Shown: positions 17,512 through 26,655, counted from the stretch's first letter. The stretch: 64,000 bases of DNA from Desulfovibrio inopinatus DSM 10711 (GCF_000429305.1 NZ_AUBP01000002.1:450365-514364); one strand, 5' to 3'. Numbers and translations are program-made. The notes: generated by a model from the letters alone, not told the origin.

Positions 17512-18689
17512 CAACCGTTTTCGATAATCGCCGCGGCCTTGACGATGCCCATCCGGGGGATAGCTACACCCTGCGGTTCATGGAAGGCCAGCAACCTGAC
17601 ACGCTTATTCTCAATATGGGGCCGCAGCACCCGTCCACACACGGGGTTTTGCGGGTCATTCTTGAACTCGACGGAGAGTATATCCTACGGGCTGAACCTG
17701 TTCTGGGGTATGTCCATCGTATGCAAGAGAAAATGGGCGAAGTGAAATCCTATGCTCAATACCTGCCAAACATGGGGCGGGTAGACTACTTGCACGCCAT
17801 GGCCTGGAACTGGGCATATGTCGGAGCCGTCGAACGGTTGGCCGGGATTGAAGTCCCGGAACGTGCAGAATACATTCGGGTCATTACCACTGAACTCAAC
17901 CGGATCACCTCGCACTTGTTGTGGTGGGGAGCATATCTGCTTGACCTTGGTGCGTTCACACCGATCATGTATGCGTTCGATGACCGCGAACGTATTCTTG
18001 ATCTTCTGCAAATGATTACCGGGTCGCGTTTGACGTACTGTTATTACCGCTTCGGCGGCGTCGCCTGCGATGTTTCCGATACATTTGTCAGTGAAGCCAA
18101 AGCCTTCTGCAGCTATATGCGGACCCGATTTGGCATGTATAAAGATCTCGTCACAGACAACATCATTCTGCGTAAACGGTGCGAAGATATCGGTGTCATT
18201 TCTGAAGATATGCTCATCCGATATGGCGCAACCGGACCTGTCGCACGTGGTTCAGGGGTTCCCTACGATGTGCGCCGGGCTGAACCGTATGGGGTCTATG
18301 ACCGATTTGATTATAACATTCCGACGTATCCCAAGGGCGATGCCATGGCACGGTATCTCGTGCGTATGGATGAGCTTGAGCAGTCTTTACGTATTCTTGA
18401 CCAGGCGCTCGAAGGGCTTCCGGATGGCGAATACATCAACAAAAAAGCACCAAAAGCGAAATGGAAGGCCCCGGCAGGGGAATCGTATTTCGCCGTCGAA
18501 GGGGCGCGTGGTAAAATCGGTATCTATCTCGTGAGCGATGGAACCAACGTACCGTATCGCGTCAGATTGCGTGCGCCGGGATATTCCAACTTGAGTCTGT
18601 TCGCCGAACTGGCGAAAGGCACCATGCTGGCTGACGCGGTTTCCATCTTAGGAAGCCTTGACCTCGTCATTCCGGAAATCGACAGGTAA
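17508..18689 (+). CDS. nuoD: NADH-quinone oxidoreductase subunit D
   Basis: 393 residues; the 49 kDa subunit that, with NuoB, forms the quinone-binding site and is related to the large subunit of NiFe hydrogenases. Seen: MGPQHPSTHGVLRVILELDGE near residue 37, GYVHRMQEKMGE, ATGPVARGSGVPYDVRR, and the C-terminal GSLDLVIPEIDR. The NiFe-binding cysteines of hydrogenases are absent, as expected for a true NuoD. Followed by a 230-base gap where nuoE, nuoF and nuoG would sit in a 14-subunit operon. Confidence 0.97.
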   Translation: MTTVFDNRRGLDDAHPGDSYTLRFMEGQQPDTLILNMGPQHPSTHGVLRVILELDGEYILRAEPVLGYVHRMQEKMGEVKSYAQYLPNMGRVDYLHAMAWNWAYVGAVERLAGIEVPERAEYIRVITTELNRITSHLLWWGAYLLDLGAFTPIMYAFDDRERILDLLQMITGSRLTYCYYRFGGVACDVSDTFVSEAKAFCSYMRTRFGMYKDLVTDNIILRKRCEDIGVISEDMLIRYGATGPVARGSGVPYDVRRAEPYGVYDRFDYNIPTYPKGDAMARYLVRMDELEQSLRILDQALEGLPDGEYINKKAPKAKWKAPAGESYFAVEGARGKIGIYLVSDGTNVPYRVRLRAPGYSNLSLFAELAKGTMLADAVSILGSLDLVIPEIDR

Positions 18690-18697
18690 CGGAACGC

Positions 18698-18829
18698 ATG
18701 TCAACGCGAGAGCAACCAAGCATATTCAGTAAATGGTTGCGGTCTCTTGTTGATTTTTTTTGGGGTAGGAAATTCAATGCGGAAAATGGGTATGTGCGGA
18801 AAGTAACAGGCCGCGACCCTCGCCGCTGA
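18698..18829 (+). CDS. Possible 43-residue ORF in the nuoD-nuoH gap
   Basis: A short frame begins 8 bases after the nuoD stop, with GGAA 4 bases before the ATG. The product would be basic with an amphipathic/aromatic helix (SKWLRSLVDFFWGRKF) and a basic tail ending GRDPRR. It matches nothing I know. It occupies the place of the missing nuoEFG and could be a small accessory subunit, or a chance frame; comparison with relatives decides. Confidence 0.3.
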   Translation: MSTREQPSIFSKWLRSLVDFFWGRKFNAENGYVRKVTGRDPRR

Positions 18830-18921
18830 AGTCTCAAAAACGGGCGGACCGTGTGTCCGCAAAACAATGCGGACGCCTTTGGCGATACCGACAAGGCCGA
18901 GTAAAAAAAGGACGAATCACC

Positions 18922-19908
18922 GTGACCATTCCATCAGTTACCGAAATCCCCGTAGAGCTTGTCCGGCTTGTGGTGGCCCTTATCGCCCTGGCCGCCTTCA
19001 TCGGGCTCAACGGCCTCGTTCTCGTGTATGTGGAACGAAAGGTGGCCGGCCATGTGCAGCGCCGGCCGGGACCTTTTGAAGTAGGGCCTCATGGACTCTT
19101 GCAACCGCTTGTAGACGCGGCAAAGCTCATCGGCAAACAACTTGTCACCCCTCAGGGCGCAGATAAGATCCTTTTCTGGGTGGCACCGGTGTTGTCGTTT
19201 CTGCCTGTCTTTGTCCTGTTCATGCCTATCCCGTTTGGGGAAACGGTTTTTGCGCTGGATACCAACCTTGGTTTGCTGCTCATTCTCGCCTTTGCCGGTC
19301 TTGGGGTTCTGTCGTTGTGCTTGGCTGGTTGGGCATCGAACAACAAGTGGTCGCTGCTTGGTGCAGCCCGCGCTGTGGCCCAATCGGTTGCGTATGAAAT
19401 TCCGTTGTTGTTGGCTGTTCTGACCATTGCGATGCAAACGGGAACCCTTGACCTTATGGATATGGTCAGAAGCCAGGGAGCCTGGCCATGGCAGTGGAAC
19501 ATCGTCTGTCAGCCCGTGGCGTTTTTCATCTACTTCGTCAGTGCTATCGGGGAAACCAACCGTGCCCCCTTTGACCTGCCCGAAGCTGAATCCGAACTGA
19601 CGGCTGGTTTCCATACCGAATATTCCGGTATGGGATTCGGTCTCTTCTTCCTGGCTGAATACGCCAACATGATCGTGGTATGCGCTGTGGCTACCATTCT
19701 GTTCCTGGGCGGATGGCAAGGCCCGTTCTTTTCGGGAGCGGTCTGGTTCTTGGCCAAGTTGTATATATTACTCCTCTTGATCATCTGGTTTCGCTGGACC
19801 TATCCCCGCGTCCGCTTTGACCAGTTGCTCAATATCAATTGGAAGTGGCTTTTGCCGTTGGCGTTGGCCAACCTGCTTGTCACGGCCTTTGTCATAAAAC
19901 TGTTCTAG
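18922..19908 (+). CDS. nuoH: NADH-quinone oxidoreductase subunit H
   Basis: 328 residues, eight membrane helices; lines the quinone chamber with NuoB and NuoD. Signatures ERKVAGHVQRRPGP near residue 35, GLLQPLVDAAKL, and the acidic loop ETNRAPFDLPEAESEL. The start is the GTG at 18922 with AAGGACG upstream; the frame stays open for 23 more codons but without a ribosome site. Confidence 0.96.
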   Translation: MTIPSVTEIPVELVRLVVALIALAAFIGLNGLVLVYVERKVAGHVQRRPGPFEVGPHGLLQPLVDAAKLIGKQLVTPQGADKILFWVAPVLSFLPVFVLFMPIPFGETVFALDTNLGLLLILAFAGLGVLSLCLAGWASNNKWSLLGAARAVAQSVAYEIPLLLAVLTIAMQTGTLDLMDMVRSQGAWPWQWNIVCQPVAFFIYFVSAIGETNRAPFDLPEAESELTAGFHTEYSGMGFGLFFLAEYANMIVVCAVATILFLGGWQGPFFSGAVWFLAKLYILLLLIIWFRWTYPRVRFDQLLNINWKWLLPLALANLLVTAFVIKLF

Positions 19909-19948
19909 GCGTGTTGCGCCAGACACCAAGGATGCACGGTTTATCGGC

Positions 19949-20548
19949 ATGAAAAACGTGATCACCGAAATATCGGACGCCGTCAAAGGCTTGTGGAGCT
20001 TGGTGGTGGGTCTTCGTGTCACTGGGGAGAACTTTGTCCAACCCCAGGTGACGGTCCACTATCCACGCGCCAGCGTCTCCAACCTCGACACGTTTCGTGG
20101 ACATATCGATCTTGTCGGAATGCCCAAGGAACCGGCCAAGCCCAAATGCATTGCATGTATGATGTGCGAGGCCATTTGTCCGTCGGGATGCATTAACATT
20201 ACGGTCGAGACCATTGAATTAGAAGTGGCCCCGGTCGACAAAAAACTTGAAGAAACCGCCCGCAAAACTTCGGACGGGGGATCGGCCGTACCGGCTAAAC
20301 GCATGGCCCCGCCCAAGAAGAAAAAGAAGAAAGTCGTGACCGGGTTCGATCTGCGCTTTGATTTGTGCAGCCTGTGTGGGCTGTGTGTGCAGAATTGTCC
20401 CGTAGACTCGCTTCAATTCTCTCGCGATGTCTATTCCATCGCGGATTCAAGGCAGGGGTGTTCTTACGACCTCATGGCCAGGCTTTCGGATGCAGCCGGA
20501 CAGTCAGGCAAACCCGGGCCGAAAGCTCCTGGGGAAGAGGCCGCCTGA
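19949..20548 (+). CDS. nuoI: NADH-quinone oxidoreductase subunit I with an inter-cluster insertion
   Basis: 199 residues. The two ferredoxin motifs CIACMMCEAICP and CSLCGLCVQNCPVDSL bind clusters N6a and N6b, the entry path to N2. Between them is an insertion of about 45 residues (ETARKTSDGGSAVPAKRMAPPKK... type composition) with a run of six lysines, which canonical NuoI of similar size lacks. The C-terminal tail is Gly/Pro/Ala-rich. In a complex without NuoEFG, NuoI is the exposed electron entry, so the insertion may form a docking surface for a ferredoxin or other donor (inference). Confidence 0.94.
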   Translation: MKNVITEISDAVKGLWSLVVGLRVTGENFVQPQVTVHYPRASVSNLDTFRGHIDLVGMPKEPAKPKCIACMMCEAICPSGCINITVETIELEVAPVDKKLEETARKTSDGGSAVPAKRMAPPKKKKKKVVTGFDLRFDLCSLCGLCVQNCPVDSLQFSRDVYSIADSRQGCSYDLMARLSDAAGQSGKPGPKAPGEEAA

Positions 20549-20586
20549 TCGCGGCGGGACTGACCTCTAAACATAAGACGGACGCC

Positions 20587-21102
20587 ATGCAGGAAACTAT
20601 CGTTATTATCTCCTTTTGGCTTTATGCCCTTCTGATCGTGGGCGGGTCGCTTTTAGCGGTCCTGGCCAGATCGCTCGTACGCTCGTTGTGCGGGCTTATT
20701 CTTGCGCTTTTCGGTGTGGCCGGCCTGTATTTACTTATGGCCGCTCCACTTTTGGCGCTCATGCAACTGCTTATTTATGTCGGAGCCGTGGTGGTGCTCA
20801 TCTTTTTCGCCATCATGCTTACTCGTGCCCCGGCAGGCGGTGAAGAGCTCGAAAAACGCAGTCTCGGTCATATTGCCAAGTCGTTGGTCGGCAGTCTCAT
20901 TCCGGCCGGTATTCTCGGGTATGCATGTTTTCATCATGCAGGATCGGTTGTACCGACGCCGCTTGAACTGGCGCCACAGGAACTGGGTCGTGTCTTTTTG
21001 GGACCCTATGTGTTGGCATTTGAACTGATCTCCGTTGTCTTGTTTGTTGCAATGGCCGGAGCTGTTCTTTTGGGATTTGAAAGAAGGAGGCAGGCAAAGT
21101 GA
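20587..21102 (+). CDS. nuoJ: NADH-quinone oxidoreductase subunit J
   Basis: 171 residues, five membrane helices. The conserved YVGAVVVLIFFAIML segment of helix 3 is present. The frame is open further upstream but that part overlaps nuoI; the ATG at 20587 starts the usual NuoJ N-terminus (IISFWLYALLIVGGSL). The ribosome site is weak. Ends with a GTGA overlap onto nuoK. Confidence 0.94.
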   Translation: MQETIVIISFWLYALLIVGGSLLAVLARSLVRSLCGLILALFGVAGLYLLMAAPLLALMQLLIYVGAVVVLIFFAIMLTRAPAGGEELEKRSLGHIAKSLVGSLIPAGILGYACFHHAGSVVPTPLELAPQELGRVFLGPYVLAFELISVVLFVAMAGAVLLGFERRRQAK

Positions 21103-21419
21103 TTTCCGATGTGAGCGCTTTGACCCTGTATCAGATCCTCGCCCTGTTTCTCTTGGGTGTGGGCCTGTTTGGCATGCTGTATCGTAAAAGTTTGATCGGT
21201 ATGCTTATCTGTGTGGAACTCATGCTCAACGGTGCGGCCCTGTCTATCGCAGCAGGCGCCCAACTGACGCCGATGCCCGCGGAAATGGGGCAGGCAGCCA
21301 CGTTGTTCGTCATGGGACTGGCCGCGGCCGAGGCCACCTTGGTCCTGGCCATCGTCCTTGTGGTGGTGCGGCGGTTCGGAAACGCCGAGACCGAAACCGT
21401 CAGCCGGCTTAAAGGATAG
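21099..21419 (+). CDS. nuoK: NADH-quinone oxidoreductase subunit K
   Basis: 106 residues, three membrane helices. The proton-path glutamates are in place: CVELMLNGAALS in helix 2 and AAAEATLVLAIVLVV in helix 3. GTG start overlapping the nuoJ stop by 4 bases. Confidence 0.95.
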   Translation: MISDVSALTLYQILALFLLGVGLFGMLYRKSLIGMLICVELMLNGAALSIAAGAQLTPMPAEMGQAATLFVMGLAAAEATLVLAIVLVVVRRFGNAETETVSRLKG

Positions 21420-21423
21420 CGTC

Positions 21424-22914
21424 ATGACCGAGCAAGCCTACATTGAAAGCCCGCTTATCCTGATACCTCTCGTTGTCACCATGGTGGCTCCGTTTTTTAT
21501 CTGGTATTTTCGCAAGAACATTAACAAGCGTGAAGCGGCGTCCTTTATTGCTGGTGCGATTGCCTTCGGGAGTGTCGCCTCGATGGCTCCGGCTGTCCTA
21601 AAAGGCAGCATCTGGACGTACACGCTGGTCGAACTCTTTCACGGGGTTTCCGTCAAGTTTTGTATTGACGGGCTTTCGCTTCTGTTTGCCATTATTGCTT
21701 CGTTTTTGTGGATGTTTGCCACAAGCTACAATATCGGCTACATGCGCAGCCTCAAAGAGCATGCCCAGACACGCTATTACTTCTGTTTTGGCGTCGCCAT
21801 TTTCGGCGCTCTCGGCGTCGCGTTTTCGGCGAACATCTTTACGATGTATCTCTTCTACGAAATCATCAGCATCTTCACCTACCCGCTGGTTGCTCACCAC
21901 GAAGATGAAGAAGGCTTTGCCGGTGCACGCAAATACATGGTCTACCTCATGGGGTCGTCCAAACTCTTTTTGCTGCCCGCTATGGCCTTAACATATGTAC
22001 TGTGCGGCACGCTCGATTTTCATCTGGGCGATATCGTCAATGGTATCTTCCCGGCTGACGCCGACCCGACGCTTGTCAGCATTACGTACTTCCTCTACCT
22101 GTTCGGCTTGGCCAAAGCGGCCATTATGCCGATGCACAACTGGTTGCCATCTGCCATGGTCGCCCCGACACCGGTTTCCGCCTTGCTGCACGCAGTGGCC
22201 GTTGTTAAAGCCGGGGTCTTTTCCATCAGCCGTGTGTTTCTTTCCGGCTACGGCGTCCTGCTTATGGAAAAGCTCAATCTGGGAATTGTCACCGCCTACT
22301 TGGCGGCGTTTACCATCTTGGCGGCATCCATCATCGCGCTGACCAAAGATGACCTCAAAGCCCGGTTGGCCTATTCCACAGTGAGCCAGTTGTCCTACAT
22401 CATTCTTGGCGTGGCGATGCTCTCCCCGTTGGCTGTCAAAGGCGGCCTGATTCATATCGTTAACCACGCTTTCTCAAAGATTACGCTGTTTTTCGCTGCC
22501 GGTGCCATCTATGTGGTAACGCATCACAAGAAAATCAGCCTCATGGGCGGGTTTGGACGGCGTATGCCGTTCACATTTACGGCGTTTGCTCTCGCATCGC
22601 TCTCCATGATCGGGATGCCTCCGGTGTGCGGGTTCGTCACCAAATGGTATCTCATCGGGGGGTCCATGCAGATCGGGCAAACCATACTGTTGGTCGCTCT
22701 GTTGGCCAGTGGTTTGTTGAACGCCGCGTACTTCACCCCGGTGGTTGTTCGCGCCTTCCTGCGACCAGCCGCACCAGGAGTGGACATTGAACAGTATAAA
22801 GAAGCGCCGCTTGTTATGGTGGTTCCTCTGTTCATTACCGCGCTCATATCCGTGTTCCTCGGGTTGTTCCCGGACACGTTCATGCAGTTCATTAACGCCT
22901 TCGGCAAGTTCTAG
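21424..22914 (+). CDS. Extra MrpD/NuoM-like antiporter subunit of complex I
   Basis: 496 residues with about 14 membrane helices, proton_antipo_M family. All proton-path residues are kept: TM5 Glu146 (FYEIIS), TM7 Lys231 (GLAKAAIMPMHNWLP), TM8 Lys262 (AVVKAGVF) and TM12 Lys (GFVTKWYLI). It has no C-terminal lateral helix. Because nuoL-like, nuoM and nuoN genes follow, this is a fourth antiporter-like subunit, where standard complex I has three. The ATG at 21424 follows AAAGGATAGCG; the frame is open 22 codons upstream within nuoK. Most similar in style to MrpD. Confidence 0.88.
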   Translation: MTEQAYIESPLILIPLVVTMVAPFFIWYFRKNINKREAASFIAGAIAFGSVASMAPAVLKGSIWTYTLVELFHGVSVKFCIDGLSLLFAIIASFLWMFATSYNIGYMRSLKEHAQTRYYFCFGVAIFGALGVAFSANIFTMYLFYEIISIFTYPLVAHHEDEEGFAGARKYMVYLMGSSKLFLLPAMALTYVLCGTLDFHLGDIVNGIFPADADPTLVSITYFLYLFGLAKAAIMPMHNWLPSAMVAPTPVSALLHAVAVVKAGVFSISRVFLSGYGVLLMEKLNLGIVTAYLAAFTILAASIIALTKDDLKARLAYSTVSQLSYIILGVAMLSPLAVKGGLIHIVNHAFSKITLFFAAGAIYVVTHHKKISLMGGFGRRMPFTFTAFALASLSMIGMPPVCGFVTKWYLIGGSMQIGQTILLVALLASGLLNAAYFTPVVVRAFLRPAAPGVDIEQYKEAPLVMVVPLFITALISVFLGLFPDTFMQFINAFGKF

Positions 22915-22929
22915 CCAAGGAGACCGGCC

Positions 22930-23193
22930 GTGCATCACGATCGATTCGGTGAGTGGCTCAAAAAAGCGAGAACATACGACTTCATGTGGAAGTGGGTCTT
23001 TTTTTCCTTCCTGCTTCTTCTTGTGCTGCTCAATGTCTTCATTCTGCCGCACCACCCCCATTTCGAACTGGAACATTATCCCGGTTTTTGGGCTGCCTTC
23101 TCGCTTTTGGGCACTGTCATTATGACATTCGTTTTGAAAAAGATCGTATTTCCGATCATTTCGCGCAAAGAGGAAGACTATGACCGCGATTGA
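22930..23193 (+). CDS. Small two-TM membrane protein in the nuo operon
   Basis: 87 residues starting with GTG, preceded by AAGGAG at 8 bases. Two hydrophobic helices (about 25-42 and 52-74) join a basic N-terminus (EWLKKARTYDF) and a charged tail (SRKEEDYDRD). The pattern resembles small MrpF/MnhF- or supernumerary-type subunits but no family is recognised. It lies between the extra antiporter gene (15-base gap) and the NuoL-like gene (14-base overlap), so it is almost surely a subunit or assembly factor of this complex. Confidence 0.75.
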   Translation: MHHDRFGEWLKKARTYDFMWKWVFFSFLLLLVLLNVFILPHHPHFELEHYPGFWAAFSLLGTVIMTFVLKKIVFPIISRKEEDYDRD

Positions 23194-24976
23194 TACCGCC
23201 TGGTTCTTCCACCCGAGCATACTGTTTGTGGTCACGGCCGCGCTGTTGCCCTGGTTTACCGACTGGCAGGGAAGGAACAAAATACTGTTCATCGCCCCTC
23301 TGGTCGCCATTGCCGTGGTCTTTACGCAGACCTGGAACGGTGATGGCCAAGGTGTGACCTGGACCATTCCCTATATCGGGACCACACTGAAGCTTGCCCG
23401 AGTGGACACCCTGTCCCTGGTTTTCGCCAACGTATTTGCCATTCAGTCCTTCATTGCGTTTATTTACGCCTATCATGAAAAGGACCCGATGAAGCACGTC
23501 GCGACATGCCTCTACGTTGCCGGGGCATTCGGATGTGTATTCGCTGGCGATTATCTGACCTTGTTCATTTTCTGGGAACTCATGAGTATCGCATCGACGG
23601 GCGTCATTTGGTTGGCGCGCAATCCGGCTGCGACTCGGGCCGGTTTCCGGTACTTCCTGTTCCACGTTATGGGCGGATTGCTTCTGCTCGGGGGGATGCT
23701 GCTTCGCTGGCAAGCGCTCGGCACGTTTGATTTCACCCCGGCTGATCCGGCCAATATTGCTACGTATGACTGGCTCATTATGGCCGGTTTCTGCGTGAAC
23801 GCTGCCGCTGTACCGCTTCACGCCTGGTTGCCGGATGCCTATCCACGCGCTTCTATTACCGGTGCGGTCTTCTTGTCCGCATTCACAACGAAAACCGCCG
23901 TGTACGTGTTGGCTCGGGCCTTTTCCGGCTTTGAGGTGCTCGCTGTGGTGGGCGTTGTCATGTGTCTCTACGGTGTTTTTTACGCGACCATCGAAAACAA
24001 TGCTCGGAAGATCTTATCTTACCACATTGTTTCGCAGGTGGGATACATGGTTGCCGGGATTGGCATCGGGACCGCAATGACCATAAATGGCGCATGTGCG
24101 CATGCCTATGCACACATCCTGTATAAAGGGTTGCTCTTTATGGGAACCGGTTGTCTCTTGTATGCAGCCGGAACGGCCAAACTCACCGAACTCGGTGGAT
24201 TGGTTTCGCGCCTTCCCTTTGTCATGCTCTTCTACATGGTCGGGGCCGTCTCCATCTCGGGGATGCCGTTGTTCAACGGGTTCATTTCCAAAACCATGAC
24301 CATTGCCGGTGCGGCTGAAGCGCATCACACGTGGATGGCTCTCGGTATGGAATTGGCTGCTGTCGGGACGTTCCTTTCCGTCGGTATCAAACTGCCGTAC
24401 TTCGCCTTCTGGTCGAAGCCGGATTCGACGGTCGAACTTAAACCGATCCCCAAGAACATGTACATTGCAATGGGAATCTCGTCGTTTTTGTGCCTCTTCA
24501 CTGGCCTGTTCCCCTCGACACTGTATTCCATCCTGCCGTTTGAAGTTGAATACCACCCCTATACGGCATGGCATGTTCTGCAGTCTTCGATCTTGTTGGC
24601 ATTCACCGGTCTTGGGTTCTACTTTTGCCGTAAGATCATTGTACCCCATGACAAAGTTAACCTCGACTTCGACGCGCTTTACCGATTTGTTGCCCGTTGG
24701 TTCTACAAATTGGTCAGTGTACCGGTCGCGGCTATCGATAATGTCTGGACCGAAGTGTACGCCAAGATCGGTTTGCGCGGCCTGATGGGAAGCGCATGGC
24801 TTTCGGCGATCTTTGATCGTAAGGCCATCGATACCGTGGTCGATGGGACGGCCTACACCGTCAGAGGTACGGGGTCGCTTGCTGCCAAGGGACAAACCGG
24901 CCGGCTTCAGGATTACATCGCGGCGACGGCTGTCATCTGTCTGGGCCTTTTCGCTCTGTATTGGTATTTCATTTAA
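23180..24976 (+). CDS. nuoL: NuoL-like antiporter subunit lacking the TM7 lysine
   Basis: 598 residues. TM5 Glu133 (FWELMS), TM8 Lys238 (TTKTAVYVLAR) and TM12 Lys (GFISKTMTIAG) are present, but the TM7 lysine expected before the AAxxPLxxWLP block is Asn207 (CVNAAAVPLHAWLP). The C-terminal 100 residues, including KGQTGRLQDY and a last TM helix, match the lateral-helix end of NuoL, so I place it as the distal NuoL subunit even though its helix 7-8 region is MrpD-like. Loss of the TM7 lysine would be expected to alter or abolish proton transfer in this subunit. Overlaps the 87-residue gene by 14 bases. Confidence 0.87.
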   Translation: MTAIDTAWFFHPSILFVVTAALLPWFTDWQGRNKILFIAPLVAIAVVFTQTWNGDGQGVTWTIPYIGTTLKLARVDTLSLVFANVFAIQSFIAFIYAYHEKDPMKHVATCLYVAGAFGCVFAGDYLTLFIFWELMSIASTGVIWLARNPAATRAGFRYFLFHVMGGLLLLGGMLLRWQALGTFDFTPADPANIATYDWLIMAGFCVNAAAVPLHAWLPDAYPRASITGAVFLSAFTTKTAVYVLARAFSGFEVLAVVGVVMCLYGVFYATIENNARKILSYHIVSQVGYMVAGIGIGTAMTINGACAHAYAHILYKGLLFMGTGCLLYAAGTAKLTELGGLVSRLPFVMLFYMVGAVSISGMPLFNGFISKTMTIAGAAEAHHTWMALGMELAAVGTFLSVGIKLPYFAFWSKPDSTVELKPIPKNMYIAMGISSFLCLFTGLFPSTLYSILPFEVEYHPYTAWHVLQSSILLAFTGLGFYFCRKIIVPHDKVNLDFDALYRFVARWFYKLVSVPVAAIDNVWTEVYAKIGLRGLMGSAWLSAIFDRKAIDTVVDGTAYTVRGTGSLAAKGQTGRLQDYIAATAVICLGLFALYWYFI

Positions 24977-25023
24977 CCGAATAAAACCGGTATCCGCAGG
25001 GATAGCAAATCCGGAGTAAGTCC

Positions 25024-26655
25024 ATGGCTGACGCTGCCTACCCGACCCTGACCGTCCTTGTTTTCTTTCCGCTGGCCGCGGCGCTTTTCATGGCGTTTTT
25101 TATCAAAAACGAGATGGTGGTGCGCGCCTTCACCCTTGTCGTGTCGTTGGTTGAAATTCTGCTCTCATTCCCGCTGTTTTTGAATTATCAGCTTGGTGAG
25201 GCAGGATATCAATTTGTCGAACACGCTGCCTGGCTACCCGGCATCGGCATAAGCTACCATCTTGGTATCGATGGGATCAGCTTCTTTATGGTGCTGCTTT
25301 CCGTCTTGATACTGCCTCTGTGTGTCCTGTGTTCCTGGACATACATTGAAAAGCGCATCAAAGAGTTTCACATTAGCTTGTTGCTTATGACCACGGCCTG
25401 TATCGGCGTGTTTGTGGCACTCGATTTTGTCCTGTTTTACATCTTCTGGGAAGCCATGCTTGTCCCCATGTATCTGCTGATCGCAGTGTGGGGCGGGCCG
25501 GATCGTAAATACGCATCCATTAAGTTCTTCCTGTATACATTGGCTGGTTCGACTTTGTTGCTTGTTGCCATCGTTGCATTCTGGAGCGTTGGCGGTACCT
25601 TCGACATTGTTGAACTGAGCAAACAAACCTATCCGTACCAGTTCCAAATCTGGACGTTTCTTGCCATGGCCCTGGCGTTTGCCATCAAGGTGCCCATGTT
25701 TCCGTTTCATACGTGGTTGCCTGCCGCGCACGTTCAGGCTCCTAGCGCCGGTTCGGTCATCCTGGCTTCGGTGCTGTTGAAAATGGGAACGTATGGTTTC
25801 CTGCGCTTCTGCTTGCCTCTGGCTCCTGCCGCCAGCGACTATTTTGCGCCGATGATGATCGCCATCTCCGTGGCTTCGATTCTGTATGGCGGTTTGGTCG
25901 CTTTGGGCCAGACCGACATGAAAAAACTGATTGCGTATTCTTCGGTAGGCCACATGGGTTTTGTTACCCTTGGTATCTTTGTTCTCAATCAACGCGGGAT
26001 TGAGGGCGCTATCATGCAGATGCTCAACCACGGTATTACCACGGGCGCCATGTTTATGATGATCGGCGCAGCGTATGAGCGCAGTCACTCGCGTGAAATT
26101 AGCGACCATATCGGTATCGGTCGTTATCTGCCTGCCTTCATCTTCTTCTGGGGCTTGTTCTCCATGTCTTCCCTTGCATTCCCCGGAACAAACAGCTTTG
26201 TCGGTGAAATCCTCGTGTTGGTTGGTGCTTTTACCGACAGCGTACCGGCAGCCTTTTTGGCTATTCCCGGTGCCATGCTGGCCGCAGCCTATATGCTGCG
26301 TCTTCTTCAGAAAATGGCGTACGGACGTTCGGACAACCCCAAAGGTTGGCTCGACCTCAATACGCGGGAATGGATTTATCTCGTACCCATGGCCATCCTT
26401 GTCATCTATCTCGGTTTTGCTCCGGGATTGGCCTTGCGGACGATTTCCCCATCTATTTCCCTGGTGCTTGAGGATGTTCACTCCAAGTCAGTACCTGAAG
26501 AAGAAAAGACGCAGGTTGCTGAACCGTCGCATGTCGTCCCTGAAAAGGCGGCTGCGCCTTTGGCCGATCGTCTTGATGTTTCCCGGGAAAGCGTGGTCTA
26601 CAATGCGACCACAAACGGGATGATGAACAACGAAGCCAACGGAACCAACGGATGA
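25024..26655 (+). CDS. nuoM: NADH-quinone oxidoreductase subunit M
   Basis: 543 residues, about 14 membrane helices. LGIDGISFFMVLLS, TM5 Glu in FYIFWEAMLVPMYL, TM7 Lys in AFAIKVPMFPFHTWLP, TM8 Lys in VLLKMGTYGF and the TM12 Glu in NSFVGEILVL are all conserved, as in canonical NuoM. The C-terminal 60 residues are a hydrophilic extension rich in Glu, Pro and Asn beyond the usual end. GGAG lies upstream of the ATG. Confidence 0.95.
   Translation: MADAAYPTLTVLVFFPLAAALFMAFFIKNEMVVRAFTLVVSLVEILLSFPLFLNYQLGEAGYQFVEHAAWLPGIGISYHLGIDGISFFMVLLSVLILPLCVLCSWTYIEKRIKEFHISLLLMTTACIGVFVALDFVLFYIFWEAMLVPMYLLIAVWGGPDRKYASIKFFLYTLAGSTLLLVAIVAFWSVGGTFDIVELSKQTYPYQFQIWTFLAMALAFAIKVPMFPFHTWLPAAHVQAPSAGSVILASVLLKMGTYGFLRFCLPLAPAASDYFAPMMIAISVASILYGGLVALGQTDMKKLIAYSSVGHMGFVTLGIFVLNQRGIEGAIMQMLNHGITTGAMFMMIGAAYERSHSREISDHIGIGRYLPAFIFFWGLFSMSSLAFPGTNSFVGEILVLVGAFTDSVPAAFLAIPGAMLAAAYMLRLLQKMAYGRSDNPKGWLDLNTREWIYLVPMAILVIYLGFAPGLALRTISPSISLVLEDVHSKSVPEEEKTQVAEPSHVVPEKAAAPLADRLDVSRESVVYNATTNGMMNNEANGTNG

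Noticed and set aside
25234..26481. A 415-codon open frame opposite nuoM, and similar long frames opposite nuoH, nuoL and the extra antiporter gene
   Set aside because: They mirror membrane proteins, have no ribosome sites and no recognisable families.
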